Below the pieces are notes generated by a model. That model was not told where the DNA came from. It made no database searches and worked only from the letters and a program-made list of their open reading frames with translations. From Alicyclobacillus tolerans (lineage in GTDB: Bacteria; Bacillota; Bacilli; Alicyclobacillales; Alicyclobacillaceae), in contig NZ_JAJFNK010000016.1 of NCBI RefSeq assembly GCF_021739485.1, positions 1-64,000 on the forward strand: a DNA stretch of 64,000 bases, written 5' to 3'. The translations under genes and the position numbers were made by a program. This document shows positions 37,726 to 47,025 of this stretch, piece by piece. How positions within the stretch are numbered: the first letter of the stretch is position 1; every line of letters starts with the position of its first letter.

Positions 37726-38371
37726 CGAGCCATGCCATATTGAACGTCAAAAATTGATTTTGATTTGTGTGAAAACGATTTTTGTGAAAGCGTTGTCACT
37801 CTATTCACTTAAGAATCTTCTCCAGCTGCAATCAATTTCTCTCTAGCCCGTGTCACTACTATCGGAAGTACCCAGACGAAATTTAGGTGCTATTATAGAG
37901 CCTCTCAAGCGCGCTCAAAGAGATTTTTGGAAATGCGCTCGAGACAGTCAAAATCCTTGTTAACGATGGCATTCACTATCTTCGTTTACTCGAGGTGTGA
38001 CCTTTCTGCCTATTACTCTCGTCAAGATGAGGTGCTGATAATCGGTTTGCCATCAGCTCCAAGAGTGACCGAGTCATTGGTGCGACAAAGGCACCACGTC
38101 TAGGATCCATATGAATAAGCCCTTTGCCGCTTAAGGTCATCGCGAATGGGCATACGACTCAATCAAAGTCGTTGTGCTACCCCTGCGTGGCGAAACCGAC
38201 GTCCAGCTGCCAAAGTTTGTTGTAAAATCAGCTTTCGAAGAGCTGTGGCCACTTTGTCGGAAAGCAGTTCGTCCTCAACGTGCCAGTCCTGGTCGATGTC
38301 GTTTAACTCACCTCAAAAACCGTAACCAAATCTGTCTGACACTAAAAAAAATTCCAATGCTGATTCCGCAG
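37726..38371. other. Intergenic region upstream of the transporter operon
   Basis: About 645 bp with no convincing gene on either strand. On the minus strand TATAAT (37892-37897) lies 16 bp after TTTGAG, a possible SigA promoter for livK about 170 bp upstream of its start, and a cre site lies between that promoter and the gene. The 38000-38371 part contains only short frames with no recognisable product. Confidence 0.4.
37785..37798. promoter_or_regulatory. CcpA cre site upstream of livK
   Basis: TGAAAGCGTTGTCA matches the Bacillota cre consensus TGWAANCGNTNWCA at all 14 positions. A weaker copy, TGAAAACGATTTTT (12 of 14), lies about 16 bp to the left. Placed between the probable promoter and the livK start, it would allow CcpA roadblock repression during growth on preferred sugars. 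The match is visible; regulation is inference. Confidence 0.65.
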
Positions 38372-39514
38372 TCACTTCGGCTCGTTCCCTAAAATCGCCG
38401 TGACCTGACTGGACAAAACCCCTCCATTACCATTAACAACAGCCATATCGCACCTGTTTAATTGCCGTTCGCCGCACTCACCGCGCAATTGTCTCACGGC
38501 TTCGATGATTAAAAAGATGCCCAGCATTCCTGGATGACAGTAAGATAGTCCACCGCCATTGGTATTTACCGCCAACTCCCCTCCAGGTGCGATTCTCCCA
38601 TTGCTTACAAATGCACCTCCTTCTCCTTTTTGACAAAAACCCAAGTCCTCCAAGAACAAAATAACGTTGATGGTGAAAGCATCATACAGCATGACAAGGT
38701 CCATATCTGCCGGTTTCACACCCGCCATTTCGAAAGCACGTTGGCCTGAAATGGAAGCCGCTGTGACCGTCAGGTCCGGCATTTCTATGATTGAACGATG
38801 AAAATGCGCTTCCCCGGCTCCTAATAAATAGACCGGTTTCTTTCGCAAGGTCTTCGCTCTTTCAGCCGATGTCACAACCACCGCACCACCTCCGTCAGTC
38901 ACCAAGCAGCAATCAAGTTTATGAAGCGGGGAACTGATCATAGGAGACTCGAGTACATCCTGCACGGTGATCGGGTCCCTTTTAAAAGCACTTGAGTTCA
39001 TCGAGGCCCACTGGCGTGCCGCAACTGCTACCTCTGCCAGTTGCTCGCTGGTTGTCCCATACTGAGCCATGTGACGCCTGGCTGCCAAGGCATAGGAACT
39101 AATTGGGTAGATAGGACCGAATGGTTCCTCAAAAGGACTCTTTTCGGACATGCTGACTAGTTTGCCAGAATCCGTCCGTTGTGTACTTCCATAGCAGATT
39201 AAAGCGACATTGCATAATCCGGCTTGAATGGCTGCAGCGGCGTGGAATAAATGCGAGACGAACGACGACCCGCCCACCGTCGTAGAATCCGTGTATCTTG
39301 GCACGATGCCAAGATAGGCCCCAATAGATAAAGTTGGCATGTAGTGGTAGGACGAAGCACAAAACAAACCATCGACTTCCGCTTTGTTAATTCCCGCCTC
39401 ATCCAATGCCCTCTTGGCCGCTTGTGCCATCAAATCGATCGCGGACATGTGAGGGACGTGCCCTAATTCCGATTCTGCTACTCCTACAATAGCGACCTGC
39501 CCTTTGATGCTCAT
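38372..39514 (-). CDS. Thiolase-fold enzyme without catalytic cysteines (Ltp2-like lyase candidate)
   Basis: A 380-residue thiolase-superfamily protein of the lipid-transfer/SCP2-thiolase group (AKRALDEAGINKAEVDGLF; GGGAVVVTSAERA; ELAVNTNGGGLSYCHPG). The nucleophilic cysteine position reads VGGSSFVSHL, and the second cysteine (usual CxGGG) reads VNGNGGVLS, so neither thiolase cysteine is present. Its direct downstream position to a DUF35 gene recalls the Ltp2-ChsH2 pair, which performs retro-aldol cleavage of a 3-hydroxyacyl-CoA rather than thiolysis. A lyase role is inferred from that parallel. The histidine of the HPG motif is kept. The neighbouring SDR and the MaoC gene fit a CoA-ester degradation route. 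Confidence 0.85.
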   Translation of the reverse strand: MSIKGQVAIVGVAESELGHVPHMSAIDLMAQAAKRALDEAGINKAEVDGLFCASSYHYMPTLSIGAYLGIVPRYTDSTTVGGSSFVSHLFHAAAAIQAGLCNVALICYGSTQRTDSGKLVSMSEKSPFEEPFGPIYPISSYALAARRHMAQYGTTSEQLAEVAVAARQWASMNSSAFKRDPITVQDVLESPMISSPLHKLDCCLVTDGGGAVVVTSAERAKTLRKKPVYLLGAGEAHFHRSIIEMPDLTVTAASISGQRAFEMAGVKPADMDLVMLYDAFTINVILFLEDLGFCQKGEGGAFVSNGRIAPGGELAVNTNGGGLSYCHPGMLGIFLIIEAVRQLRGECGERQLNRCDMAVVNGNGGVLSSQVTAILGNEPK

Positions 39515-39516
39515 AC

Positions 39517-39939
39517 CTAACCCTCCTGTTCGACGCGGAACATTGGAAGGGTGATTTGATCCGTCACCCTTTGGTATTCAACCGCCACTCTCTGACCAAC
39601 TTGAATAGCTTCCGGGTCATGCCAACCAACAATGTTCCCCATGACACGTATCCCCTCGTCAAGGTCTATCAAAGCCACGACATACGGAGCGATTGGCTTA
39701 AATCTCGCGTCTACAGGTTTGTAAACAACAGTGTAGGTATAGACGTTTCCTTTGCCGCTCGACGTCTGCCACGATAGGTTGTCAGACATGCACTGTGGGC
39801 AAACTACCCTTGGATAGAAAATGGCTGCCAGGCAGTCATCACACCTTTGATAGAGAAATTTTTCTTGATTCAACGCATTCCAAAACTTTTCCGCAATTCC
39901 CTTCGTCACAGGCAACGGTCTTCCATAGGATTCTTCCAT
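39517..39939 (-). CDS. DUF35 OB-fold/zinc-ribbon partner protein
   Basis: A protein of about 140 residues with the N-terminal rubredoxin-like zinc ribbon (CDDC...CPQC, four cysteines) and a C-terminal OB fold (GNVYTYTVVYKPV; VVALIDLDEGIRVMGNIVG). DUF35 proteins act as non-catalytic partners of thiolase-like enzymes in archaea and of Ltp aldolases in actinobacteria. The ATG at 39939 is used; a GTG at 39966 overlaps the SDR stop and has no ribosome site. The thiolase-fold gene follows two bases after its stop, indicating a stable complex. Confidence 0.88.
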   Translation of the reverse strand: MEESYGRPLPVTKGIAEKFWNALNQEKFLYQRCDDCLAAIFYPRVVCPQCMSDNLSWQTSSGKGNVYTYTVVYKPVDARFKPIAPYVVALIDLDEGIRVMGNIVGWHDPEAIQVGQRVAVEYQRVTDQITLPMFRVEQEG

Positions 39940-39965
39940 TACAATACCCCCATTGTTAGAACCCA

Positions 39966-40706
39966 CTACATGAAACGTCCGCCAGTTACTTCGAGAACAT
40001 TTCCCGTCATGTAGTCGGCATAATCCGAACAGAGAAAAACAACTGCCCGCGCGATATCTAGAGGTTGACCCATACGCTGCATAGGAATTTCTGCAATCTT
40101 TATTTCCTTAATTTTTTCCGGAATAACTCGGGTCATGTCTGTGTCAATAAAGCCAGGTTGGATTGCGTTGACATTGACGTGGAACTTGGCTAATTCTTTT
40201 GCCGCTGCCTTTGTCATCCCAATCAATCCGGCCTTAGCACCGGAATAGTTAACTTGTCCGATATTTCCGACTTTTCCACCGATAGATGAGATATTTACAA
40301 TTTTCCCTTGATTCCGCTCACGCATATGACGTGCAGCATACTGCATACACAGAAATGTTCCTTTCATATGTACTGCAATGACCTCGTCAAACTGCTCATC
40401 AGTCATCTTGTGAAGCATCGCATCCCGCGTGATCCCGGCGTTATTAACAAGAATGTCAAGTGCTCCGAAACGGTCAAGTGTCCGGTCAAACAAGCGTTCC
40501 ACATCCGAGCGCTTCGACACATCGGTTTTCTGCCAGAGCGCCGACCTACCAAGCTGTTCTACCTCTCTTGCAACGAATTTGGCCGATTCTTCATTCCAAT
40601 CCGCAATGACAAGGTCCGCCCCGTGTTGTGCAAGGAATAACGCGATCTCCCGTCCGATTCCTTGCCCCGCACCCGTCACCATTGCTACCTTCCCTGTTAA
40701 GTCCAT
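39966..40706 (-). CDS. SDR oxidoreductase, FabG-like
   Basis: A 246-residue short-chain dehydrogenase. The cofactor motif is TGAGQGIG, the structural motif NNAG, and the catalytic set is Ser in NISSIGG and Tyr-x3-Lys in YSGAKAG. It probably oxidises a 3-hydroxyacyl-CoA or alcohol with NAD(P). ATG 40706 has GGAGGGCTAGC before it, so a longer reading to 40745 is rejected. It is the first gene of the SDR-DUF35-thiolase-fold trio. It could also be a biosynthetic FabG paralogue, but the context favours catabolism. Confidence 0.88.
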   Translation of the reverse strand: MDLTGKVAMVTGAGQGIGREIALFLAQHGADLVIADWNEESAKFVAREVEQLGRSALWQKTDVSKRSDVERLFDRTLDRFGALDILVNNAGITRDAMLHKMTDEQFDEVIAVHMKGTFLCMQYAARHMRERNQGKIVNISSIGGKVGNIGQVNYSGAKAGLIGMTKAAAKELAKFHVNVNAIQPGFIDTDMTRVIPEKIKEIKIAEIPMQRMGQPLDIARAVVFLCSDYADYMTGNVLEVTGGRFM

Positions 40707-41480
40707 GCTAGCCCTCCGTATTAGTGTTTTGGATACAGAATCCATTATTAACTGGCAATTCGTATTATAATGGATAATTGTGCCGATTGGAATATTATAT
40801 GTAGTTTTTCCTGCATGCAGAAATAAAAGTTAAATAGCGGGTCTCCATCCCAAAGTTTACTGAACATGAGCCACCTTCGATCTTAGAACGGATCGTGAAA
40901 GGAGCCGCATCGACTGGTCCGATGCTACTATCCATATAAGTTTTTTTATACATTTCTTAGGAGTACCCAGGCAAAAGATGTTTTTAGATTCGGTCTTTCG
41001 ATAACTTTGCCCTAGTTAGTTATCGATTTAGAAGCAACGCGCAGTTCTTTTCGTTTTTACAACAGCCGGTCTGTCGCACAGAGGATACTGAGGAGGAAAG
41101 TGAGGAAAGTAGGCAGTTGGAATCTTTCCATTCGTGATGGAAAGGTAATTTATCATATACGACTATTAAGGGTTCCCATGAACTGCACATCTTGGAATTT
41201 CCAAACCATTTGCCATGATTTTAAAGCCGAGTTTAACAACAATGCCCTGAGATGGGCAGAGTGTTCGTAGCTGTTTCCGGATATCAAGTACTTTTGGACG
41301 CTGTTGTAGGGGCGTCTGTTACTTAATCCCAACCCGCTAAACCGAGACAAGTAATTTTGTACGCTTACTTTGTGAACCGCTCGAACCCCAGGGGTGTCAG
41401 CCGAGTATGGATGTCCCCGCTGCAAATAGGCACCTCACCTCGGTCTTCAGTTCCGTGTGTGGCAGTTGTAGGTAGACTCA
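40707..41480. other. Gene-poor region left of the repeat-bracketed island
   Basis: About 770 bp with no gene I recognise. A 90-codon minus-strand frame at 41153-41425 is the longest; it starts without a clear ribosome site and its product resembles nothing I know. It may be decayed DNA. No terminal inverted repeats or transposase motifs were found. Confidence 0.4.
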
Positions 41481-42214
41481 ATAACAAAAATCCCCCGAGC
41501 CGCAGATGTTTGCTGTGCTCAAGGGATTTGCTCTACAGTGTGCCCGTTTTGCCTCAAAGGCCTTTCCAGCAGCCAGTGACTGTTCCGATGCCGAGTCCGG
41601 CCAACTACATCGTTTCCTCGTGTGCCATGTAGTCATTTCCGTGACAGCAAAAGGATCCCTGATGGGTTTGTCACCCCTGTCACCCCTGTCACCCTATCCT
41701 CGGCCTTGCTGACCTCCTGCAACTGAATCTCATCCCTATTCCATCCGAACCCAATTTGGACGATCCCGTTCTCGTGTCGGTCTCCGTACTCGCGGTCAAA
41801 CCCGGTCGCAGGCTCGCGCGGTGTCCGGGGTGTCCGGGGTGTCCGGGGTGTCCATGGCCAGCTATTTGCTCCACTTTCCTCCCGGTTTCCCGGACCGCTC
41901 ACATTCCAGCCATCCACTTCACTCACTTGCCAGCTGCCTGGAGCCCCAACCGTCCAGGTACTCGGTTCCCCACCCGTCTGGATGCTGTGCCCGCTCACTC
42001 GTCCGCTCCTGCGCTCACTCGTCCGCCTAACTTCCCGCTTCCTTTGCAATCCAGACGTTCCTTGCTCTTCCCCCGCTCCGGCCACTGCCGATACGGCTTG
42101 CACCCCGCGCCCCAGCCGACGCTGGCGCCGCGCCAGGTAGACGGCGAATTCGGTGCTGTAGCGCGCCGCAAGTTTTCGCATGTCCGGGGTGAGCAGCGAA
42201 CAGGCCGGCTTCGG
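41481..42214. repeat. Left copy of a 0.7-kb direct repeat
   Basis: Nearly identical to 48431-49145, in the same orientation. It covers the transcription terminator and the 3' coding end of the YheC/YheD gene. Differences are scattered substitutions plus extra units of two short tandem repeats (GTGTCCGGG-type near 41820, and TCACCCCTG near 41670). Weaker similarity continues to about 42250. The minus-strand terminator hairpin (AAATCCC..GAGC with its complement) is at about 41487-41530. Confidence 0.88.
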
Positions 42215-42250
42215 TTCAATAAGTAGCTAACCCTCCCAGATTTAGTACCA
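41633..42250 (-). pseudogene. 3' fragment of a YheC/YheD-family gene
   Basis: It encodes the last 180 or so residues of the protein at 48582-50159 (MRKLAARYSTEFAVYLARRQ onward) including the low-complexity tail with TPRTPRTPR repeats. Upstream of 42214 the match decays: KSGRV is still readable at about 42240, but in another frame and with a 6-bp loss in the IEANPKP motif. The ATP-grasp core is missing, so it cannot be functional. It borders the ornithine cyclodeaminase gene. Confidence 0.85.
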
Positions 42251-42279
42251 TGGCATAATTCAGGGCACCAAAATATACG

Positions 42280-43230
42280 TTACCAGTTTAGCCACGTACC
42301 CATACCACGCTCTATTGCGCTGAGGTATGCCAGTTCGGCAGTAGCTAGGTCCTGCAAAGCAAGGCCAGTGGAATCAAACACTGTGATAGACTCAATAAAT
42401 TTTTTGGATGAAACGTTTCCAGCCAATACGTCCCCTATTGTTATGGCCACGCAATCTGGGTTCTTCTGCAATTCCCCTATGGTTTGTGACTGATGCAAGT
42501 CGTCCACAAACACGTCAGCCATCTTTAGAACTGAGTCATCTAACTCGGATTTGCCTTTGGTATCTGACCCCATAGCGTTAATATGCACTCCTGGCTTTAA
42601 ATGACTAGCAAGGATAAATGGTTGGGTAGCCGGTGTAGCCGTAACGATGATATCTGCATTTTGAACGGCCTCTGTCACAGTATCACATACGGTAACTTTT
42701 ACCTGTTGCCTATATTGCTCGACAAAACCACGGATTGACTGTTCTGATCTTCCACAACATCGCACCTCCGAAATGGATGGGCGGACCGATAAGACTGCTG
42801 ACGTCTGTACCTTGCCTTGAACTCCCGTTCCGATGACAGCTAAAACGGAAGATTCAATGGGTGAAAAATTAGCAGCACCAATAGCTCCGGCCGCACCCGT
42901 ACGAATTGTAGTAATATAATTTCCATCAATAAAAGCACGAGGTTTCCCAGTTTCCGGGTCAAAAAGCAATATGGTAGCTTGATGCGCTTCACCATTATCG
43001 ACTTTGTTTTGAGGCCAATATCCGGCTGCCTTTAACCCCAGAGTACTGCCAAGTAGCCCTGCCTTGACACCAAAGACAGAATCATTGTTAAGTTTTTCCC
43101 GGATAATTGGGTAAGTCTTCCCTAAATTCAACGAATTAGCCACAAAGGCTCTTTCTACCGCCTTTGTGACATCTTCAAAGGATAATAATGTGCGCAAATC
43201 TGATGTTGACAGACACAGAATTTTCTGCAA
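42280..43230 (-). CDS. Ornithine cyclodeaminase/mu-crystallin family protein
   Basis: A 316-residue NAD(P)-binding protein: LKAAGYWPQN, TIRTGAAGAIGAANF, the Rossmann motif VIGTGVQGK and HINAMGSDTKGKSELDD. Family members include ornithine cyclodeaminase, ketimine reductases, alanine dehydrogenases and imine-forming opine enzymes. The TTG start at 43230 follows GGAGGTAAC. Being adjacent to a D-aminoacylase remnant, a permease and a DauR-like regulator, it may process an amino- or imino-acid in the same pathway. No other arginine/ornithine genes are near. Confidence 0.88.
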   Translation of the reverse strand: MQKILCLSTSDLRTLLSFEDVTKAVERAFVANSLNLGKTYPIIREKLNNDSVFGVKAGLLGSTLGLKAAGYWPQNKVDNGEAHQATILLFDPETGKPRAFIDGNYITTIRTGAAGAIGAANFSPIESSVLAVIGTGVQGKVQTSAVLSVRPSISEVRCCGRSEQSIRGFVEQYRQQVKVTVCDTVTEAVQNADIIVTATPATQPFILASHLKPGVHINAMGSDTKGKSELDDSVLKMADVFVDDLHQSQTIGELQKNPDCVAITIGDVLAGNVSSKKFIESITVFDSTGLALQDLATAELAYLSAIERGMGTWLNW

Positions 43231-43300
43231 ACTGTTACCTCCATTGGCAAGAAGCAGTTTGCTTTCTTGTCATAAGTTTTTTGGATTCCGTTATTGTTTA

Positions 43301-44351
43301 CTAAGTTGTACTCCTGCCAACTGTAGAACGCTTCAGAAAGTGCCCGTTTTGTTCTCCTGTGGCTCTGCCATTTCGAATCGGAAACTTTCCCCCTACAACA
43401 ACATGCATGATCCCTTTCGCAAGATTCGTTGGGTACTCAAATGTTGCAGTATCTAAAATCACTTCAGGGTCCAAAATTACTAAATCCGCCCTGAAACCAG
43501 GTATTATCTTGCCCACTTTATCGAGATGAAAGATGTCCGCCGTCAGTAGCCACGCTGGGAGAAGTGCGGTCGTAGTACTTCCAGCCAAATAAGGATACAT
43601 GTCTGAACTTGTTAGAACACCTTTATTTGCTGCTTCGTCCAGAAGACGCAATGTTGTCTGTACCAACCCGGCATTTTTCTTTCCAACAGTCTTGTGATGG
43701 GAAATGTGAACGGCGACTCCAGCCTCTTCGCCAATTTTTATTGCTTCCTTAACGGAATCAACTAATCCGGCAGCCTAGTACACTAATCCTGTAGACATTC
43801 CTAGGGCACCTTCCTGCATTGCCTGGGCCAAAAGTTCCTTCATCTGCTCAATTTCGTTTGTACTCGGACGACGGGCATCAAAACCCATCACTGCACATCT
43901 TAGAGTACTGTGACCAATAAGAGACGCGTAATTCACAACCGGACCGGCATCTTGTACGTTCTCGGTATATTCCCTATAAGTTTTCCAATCCCAATTTTGG
44001 TTCGGAAAACCCAAAACCGGAGTCGAATAAAGGCGAAAAGATTCGATGGCTTCTGTATGTCGTATAGGTGCAACCGAGAAACCATAGTTTCCAATAATTT
44101 CAGTTGTGACGCCTTGGGTCACCTTTGGAATGGAATTCAGTTGTGCCAACAATGCGAAAAATCGGAATGAGTATGTGCATCAATAAACCCGGGACAGATA
44201 ACCAGGCCACGAACATCTAGTTCCTCAAAACCACGGTCCTCAACTTGGCCCACACTTTTAATTTTTCCATCCCCACACCCACGTCCCCGAAGAAGGTTGT
44301 TAATCCAGTACCATCCACAATGACACCATTTCGGAGTACGAAGTCAAGCAT
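43301..44351 (-). pseudogene. Decayed D-aminoacylase
   Basis: Clearly homologous to the intact gene at 4945-6546 (for example GHSTLRCAVMGF and the final GKIIPGFRADLVILDPE). Damage is extensive: a frameshift near residue 27, another after AHTHSD, an in-frame TAG at 43775 with loss of about 35 residues after STGLVY, and a deletion of about 180 residues joining PAWLL to TADIFHLDKVGK. The zinc-bridging cysteine of GNCGFS is also changed to Tyr. It starts at ATG 44351 (MLDFVLRNGVIVDGTG). It lies between the ornithine cyclodeaminase and MFS genes. Confidence 0.92.
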
Positions 44352-44391
44352 GACTATTCCTCCTCCCAGACTAAGGCACAGGGAAAACTGC

Positions 44392-45717
44392 TTACAACTC
44401 CGGCTCTTCAATACGACGTACCTTGCCAACAACAAAAATATAAGACAAAGCACCAATAACTGTGACAATTGCGATAAACGCGAGCGCTCCGTTAAAGGAA
44501 TGGGTGGCATTTACAATCAGGCCAATAACCAGGGGAGTGACCACAGCCGAAACACCACCACTAAAGTTGAAAACTCCGCCAGCCGTACCTATCAGATTGC
44601 GAGGTGCCACATCTGATACCAGTACCCAGGCCATGTTTGACATACCTTGGGCAAAGAAAGCAATAGACATAATGGTGATTACCGCACCAATGGAATTTGT
44701 GTAATTGGCAAGAATAATCACACTTGCAAGTAAAAGTCCTATCACAATGGGTATCTTGCGGGCAACACTTAGCGAAACTCCCCGTCTAATCATCCAGTCC
44801 GACCAAGCGCCTCCGAACAAAGACCCTACGAAAGCAAAAATATAGGGAATCGAGGCATAGAACCCCATTTTAATGATAGTAATGTGTTTAGCAGTTACGA
44901 GATAGGTGGGAAACCAGGTCAGGAAAAAGTAAAGGGTCGCGACCACCGCTAACTCACCAATATATATGCCAACTAGTTGACGGTGTCTGAATAAATCCCC
45001 CAATTGTGCCCATTTCACAGTATGACGTTCACGTATTGAATCGCCAAGTCCGTCTCCTTCCTTAATGTAATCGAGTTCCTCTGCATTAACACGTGGATGA
45101 TGTTGTGGATCCCGTACAAACTTAAACCAAAAGATAGCCCAAATTAACCCTACGATACCTGTAATAATAAAAATTTGTTGCCAACCAAATGAGGCAAGAA
45201 TCCAAGCTAAAACAGGGGTTAGAAAACCTAGTCCAACGTATTCGCCTGCTAGGTAGACGCCTGTAGCTAATGCACGTTCTTGTTTCGGAAACCAAGTACT
45301 CACCAGTCGATTGTTCGTCGGAAATGCCGGAGATTCCGCAACTCCAAGCCCCAATCGTAGACCAAATAAAGAACCAAATCCTCTTGCCGAGGCCATAAAA
45401 ACTGTGACGACCGACCACACAATTAAGGAGACTCCATATACGAGCTTTGAACCAAACCGGTCTAAAAGCCATCCTCCTGGTATCTGCATAACTGTGTAGG
45501 TCCAGGCGAATCCAGAAAAAACTAGTCCTAACAGTGCCGGATTTAAATGGAGTGCTTGCTTCATAACAGGTGCAGCAATAGATATATTTGCACGGTCGAT
45601 ATAGTTGATGACTGTACTTACAAACACGATGAGTAAAATTGAAAAACGAGCTTTGGTTTTCCGTTTAGTGAATGGGGACTTCGTCGCGGTAGGAGCAGCA
45701 GCATTGAAATCATCCAT
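44392..45717 (-). CDS. MFS transporter, anion:cation symporter (GudP/ExuT-like)
   Basis: A 441-residue 12-helix permease. The ACS-family marker INYIDRANISIAAP lies in helix 1, and GWLLDRFGSKLVYG and LGLGVAESPAFPTNNRLV follow. The family carries D-glucarate, D-galactonate, hexuronates and other organic anions with protons. Its start lies 75 bp after the SDR gene on the same strand. In this island it could import an acyl-amino acid or sugar acid; that is inference. Confidence 0.9.
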   Translation of the reverse strand: MDDFNAAAPTATKSPFTKRKTKARFSILLIVFVSTVINYIDRANISIAAPVMKQALHLNPALLGLVFSGFAWTYTVMQIPGGWLLDRFGSKLVYGVSLIVWSVVTVFMASARGFGSLFGLRLGLGVAESPAFPTNNRLVSTWFPKQERALATGVYLAGEYVGLGFLTPVLAWILASFGWQQIFIITGIVGLIWAIFWFKFVRDPQHHPRVNAEELDYIKEGDGLGDSIRERHTVKWAQLGDLFRHRQLVGIYIGELAVVATLYFFLTWFPTYLVTAKHITIIKMGFYASIPYIFAFVGSLFGGAWSDWMIRRGVSLSVARKIPIVIGLLLASVIILANYTNSIGAVITIMSIAFFAQGMSNMAWVLVSDVAPRNLIGTAGGVFNFSGGVSAVVTPLVIGLIVNATHSFNGALAFIAIVTVIGALSYIFVVGKVRRIEEPEL

Positions 45718-45792
45718 ACGGTTCCCTCCGGTAAATTTATTTTTTATTCAGATAATTGAACCAGAAAATATTTCTCTTCTGGGAAATCACGA

Positions 45793-46551
45793 TCACAGAG
45801 CTCTTCCCCCATCAATGTTAAGTTCAATACCAGTTACAAGTTCTGCGTCATCCGACGCTAGATACAGTGCGCCGCGTGCAATGTCCAATGGACTAGCCAT
45901 TCGCCCAAGAGGGATAGTTTGCTTGTAACTTTCCTTTGCTGCATTTACGTCCACGTCTGGTTGAAATTCGGGAGCCATTGGCGTGTCTACGGCCACAGGA
46001 TTAATACAATTGACTCGGATTTTATAACTTGCTAATTCACTGGCTAGCGATTTCGTCAAGGTAATTACAGCTCCTTTGGAAGCCGCGTAGCCATTGTGGC
46101 CTAACCTGGGTTTCACTGCGGCAATAGATGCCGTGTTGATGATGGAACCGCCCCCCTGTTGCTTCATAACAGGTACAACATACTTAGAACCAAGAAAAAC
46201 CGAACGTACGTTAATACGCATCACTCGGTCGAATAAGTCTTCACTTACTTCCTCAATTGGCCGAATCGGTTGGGCAATTCCGGCATTGTTATACAGGACA
46301 TCCACTCTGCCCCACTTATTTACGGCACGCGCAACCATATCTTTAATATCCTGTACCTCGGCGACGTCAGTTCTCTGGAATACAGCGCTCCCGCCCTGGT
46401 CTCGAATTTTTCTGGCAACCTCTTCTCCTTTCTCAACCTGTAAGTCTGCAACGACCACTTGTGCCCCATGCTTTGCAAAAAGCTCCGCTGATGCTTGACC
46501 GATACCGCTTGCTGCCCCAGTTACGATGGCTACCTTTCCGTCAAGTTTCAT
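45793..46551 (-). CDS. SDR oxidoreductase
   Basis: A 252-residue classical short-chain dehydrogenase: TGAASGIGQ cofactor motif, YNNAGIA, catalytic Ser in NTASIAAV and YAASKGAV with the Tyr-Lys pair. Its C-terminus, TGIELNIDGGRAL, is standard. The substrate is unknown. It is the first gene of the minus-strand run in the island and is divergent from the DauR-like regulator, which may control it. Confidence 0.9.
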   Translation of the reverse strand: MKLDGKVAIVTGAASGIGQASAELFAKHGAQVVVADLQVEKGEEVARKIRDQGGSAVFQRTDVAEVQDIKDMVARAVNKWGRVDVLYNNAGIAQPIRPIEEVSEDLFDRVMRINVRSVFLGSKYVVPVMKQQGGGSIINTASIAAVKPRLGHNGYAASKGAVITLTKSLASELASYKIRVNCINPVAVDTPMAPEFQPDVDVNAAKESYKQTIPLGRMASPLDIARGALYLASDDAELVTGIELNIDGGRAL

Positions 46552-47025
46552 GCTTGTTTCATCATCCTTTCCGAGATCGACTAAAAACGTCTTGGTTTAC
46601 TTATCGTTTGTCTTCGATGGTTTATTGGTATAATTTTCAGAACTATTTAAACAAAGTATATGGCTTCAATAAATATTTATCAATACTTTTTTATTAAGTA
46701 ACCAGGTGTTTTTGGTGTTGTGTAAATACGCATCAAACTCAAGTGCATTGCGGCTATAAAATTCACTTGGAATTTTTGCCTTCATTGTAAAAGCACAGTC
46801 CATTGTTGTTCATTTCCATAAACCCGTTAAATTTGTTCCATAAATACAATTCTTCTATATAATTAATTATTGTATTATTCGTCATTATAGACTTTTTAGA
46901 TATATTTACTATAAAATATTATATATGGCCCAGACTGATGTCAGATTTGATTTGACACGATGTTTTTCGTTCGGCATGACTTACGTAGAAAAGTCAGTTA
47001 AACGAGCATAACGGAGGTCCAACTC
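46552..47025. other. AT-rich divergent intergenic region
   Basis: A 474-bp gap between the divergent SDR and DauR-like genes, strongly AT-rich from 46610 to 46930. TGTCA and TGACA (46939-46943 and 46953-46957) form a small inverted repeat, and TTGACA (46952-46957) may be a -35 box for the regulator, though no good -10 follows. No gene seen. It is a natural place for a control region serving both genes. Confidence 0.4.

Noticed and set aside
41153..41425. Possible transposase remnant in the gap left of the island
   Set aside because: No recognisable DDE or zinc-ribbon transposase motif and no terminal repeats.
41821..41860. Regular short repeats that could suggest a CRISPR array
   Set aside because: Units of about 10 bp are directly adjacent without spacers and encode a low-complexity protein tail.
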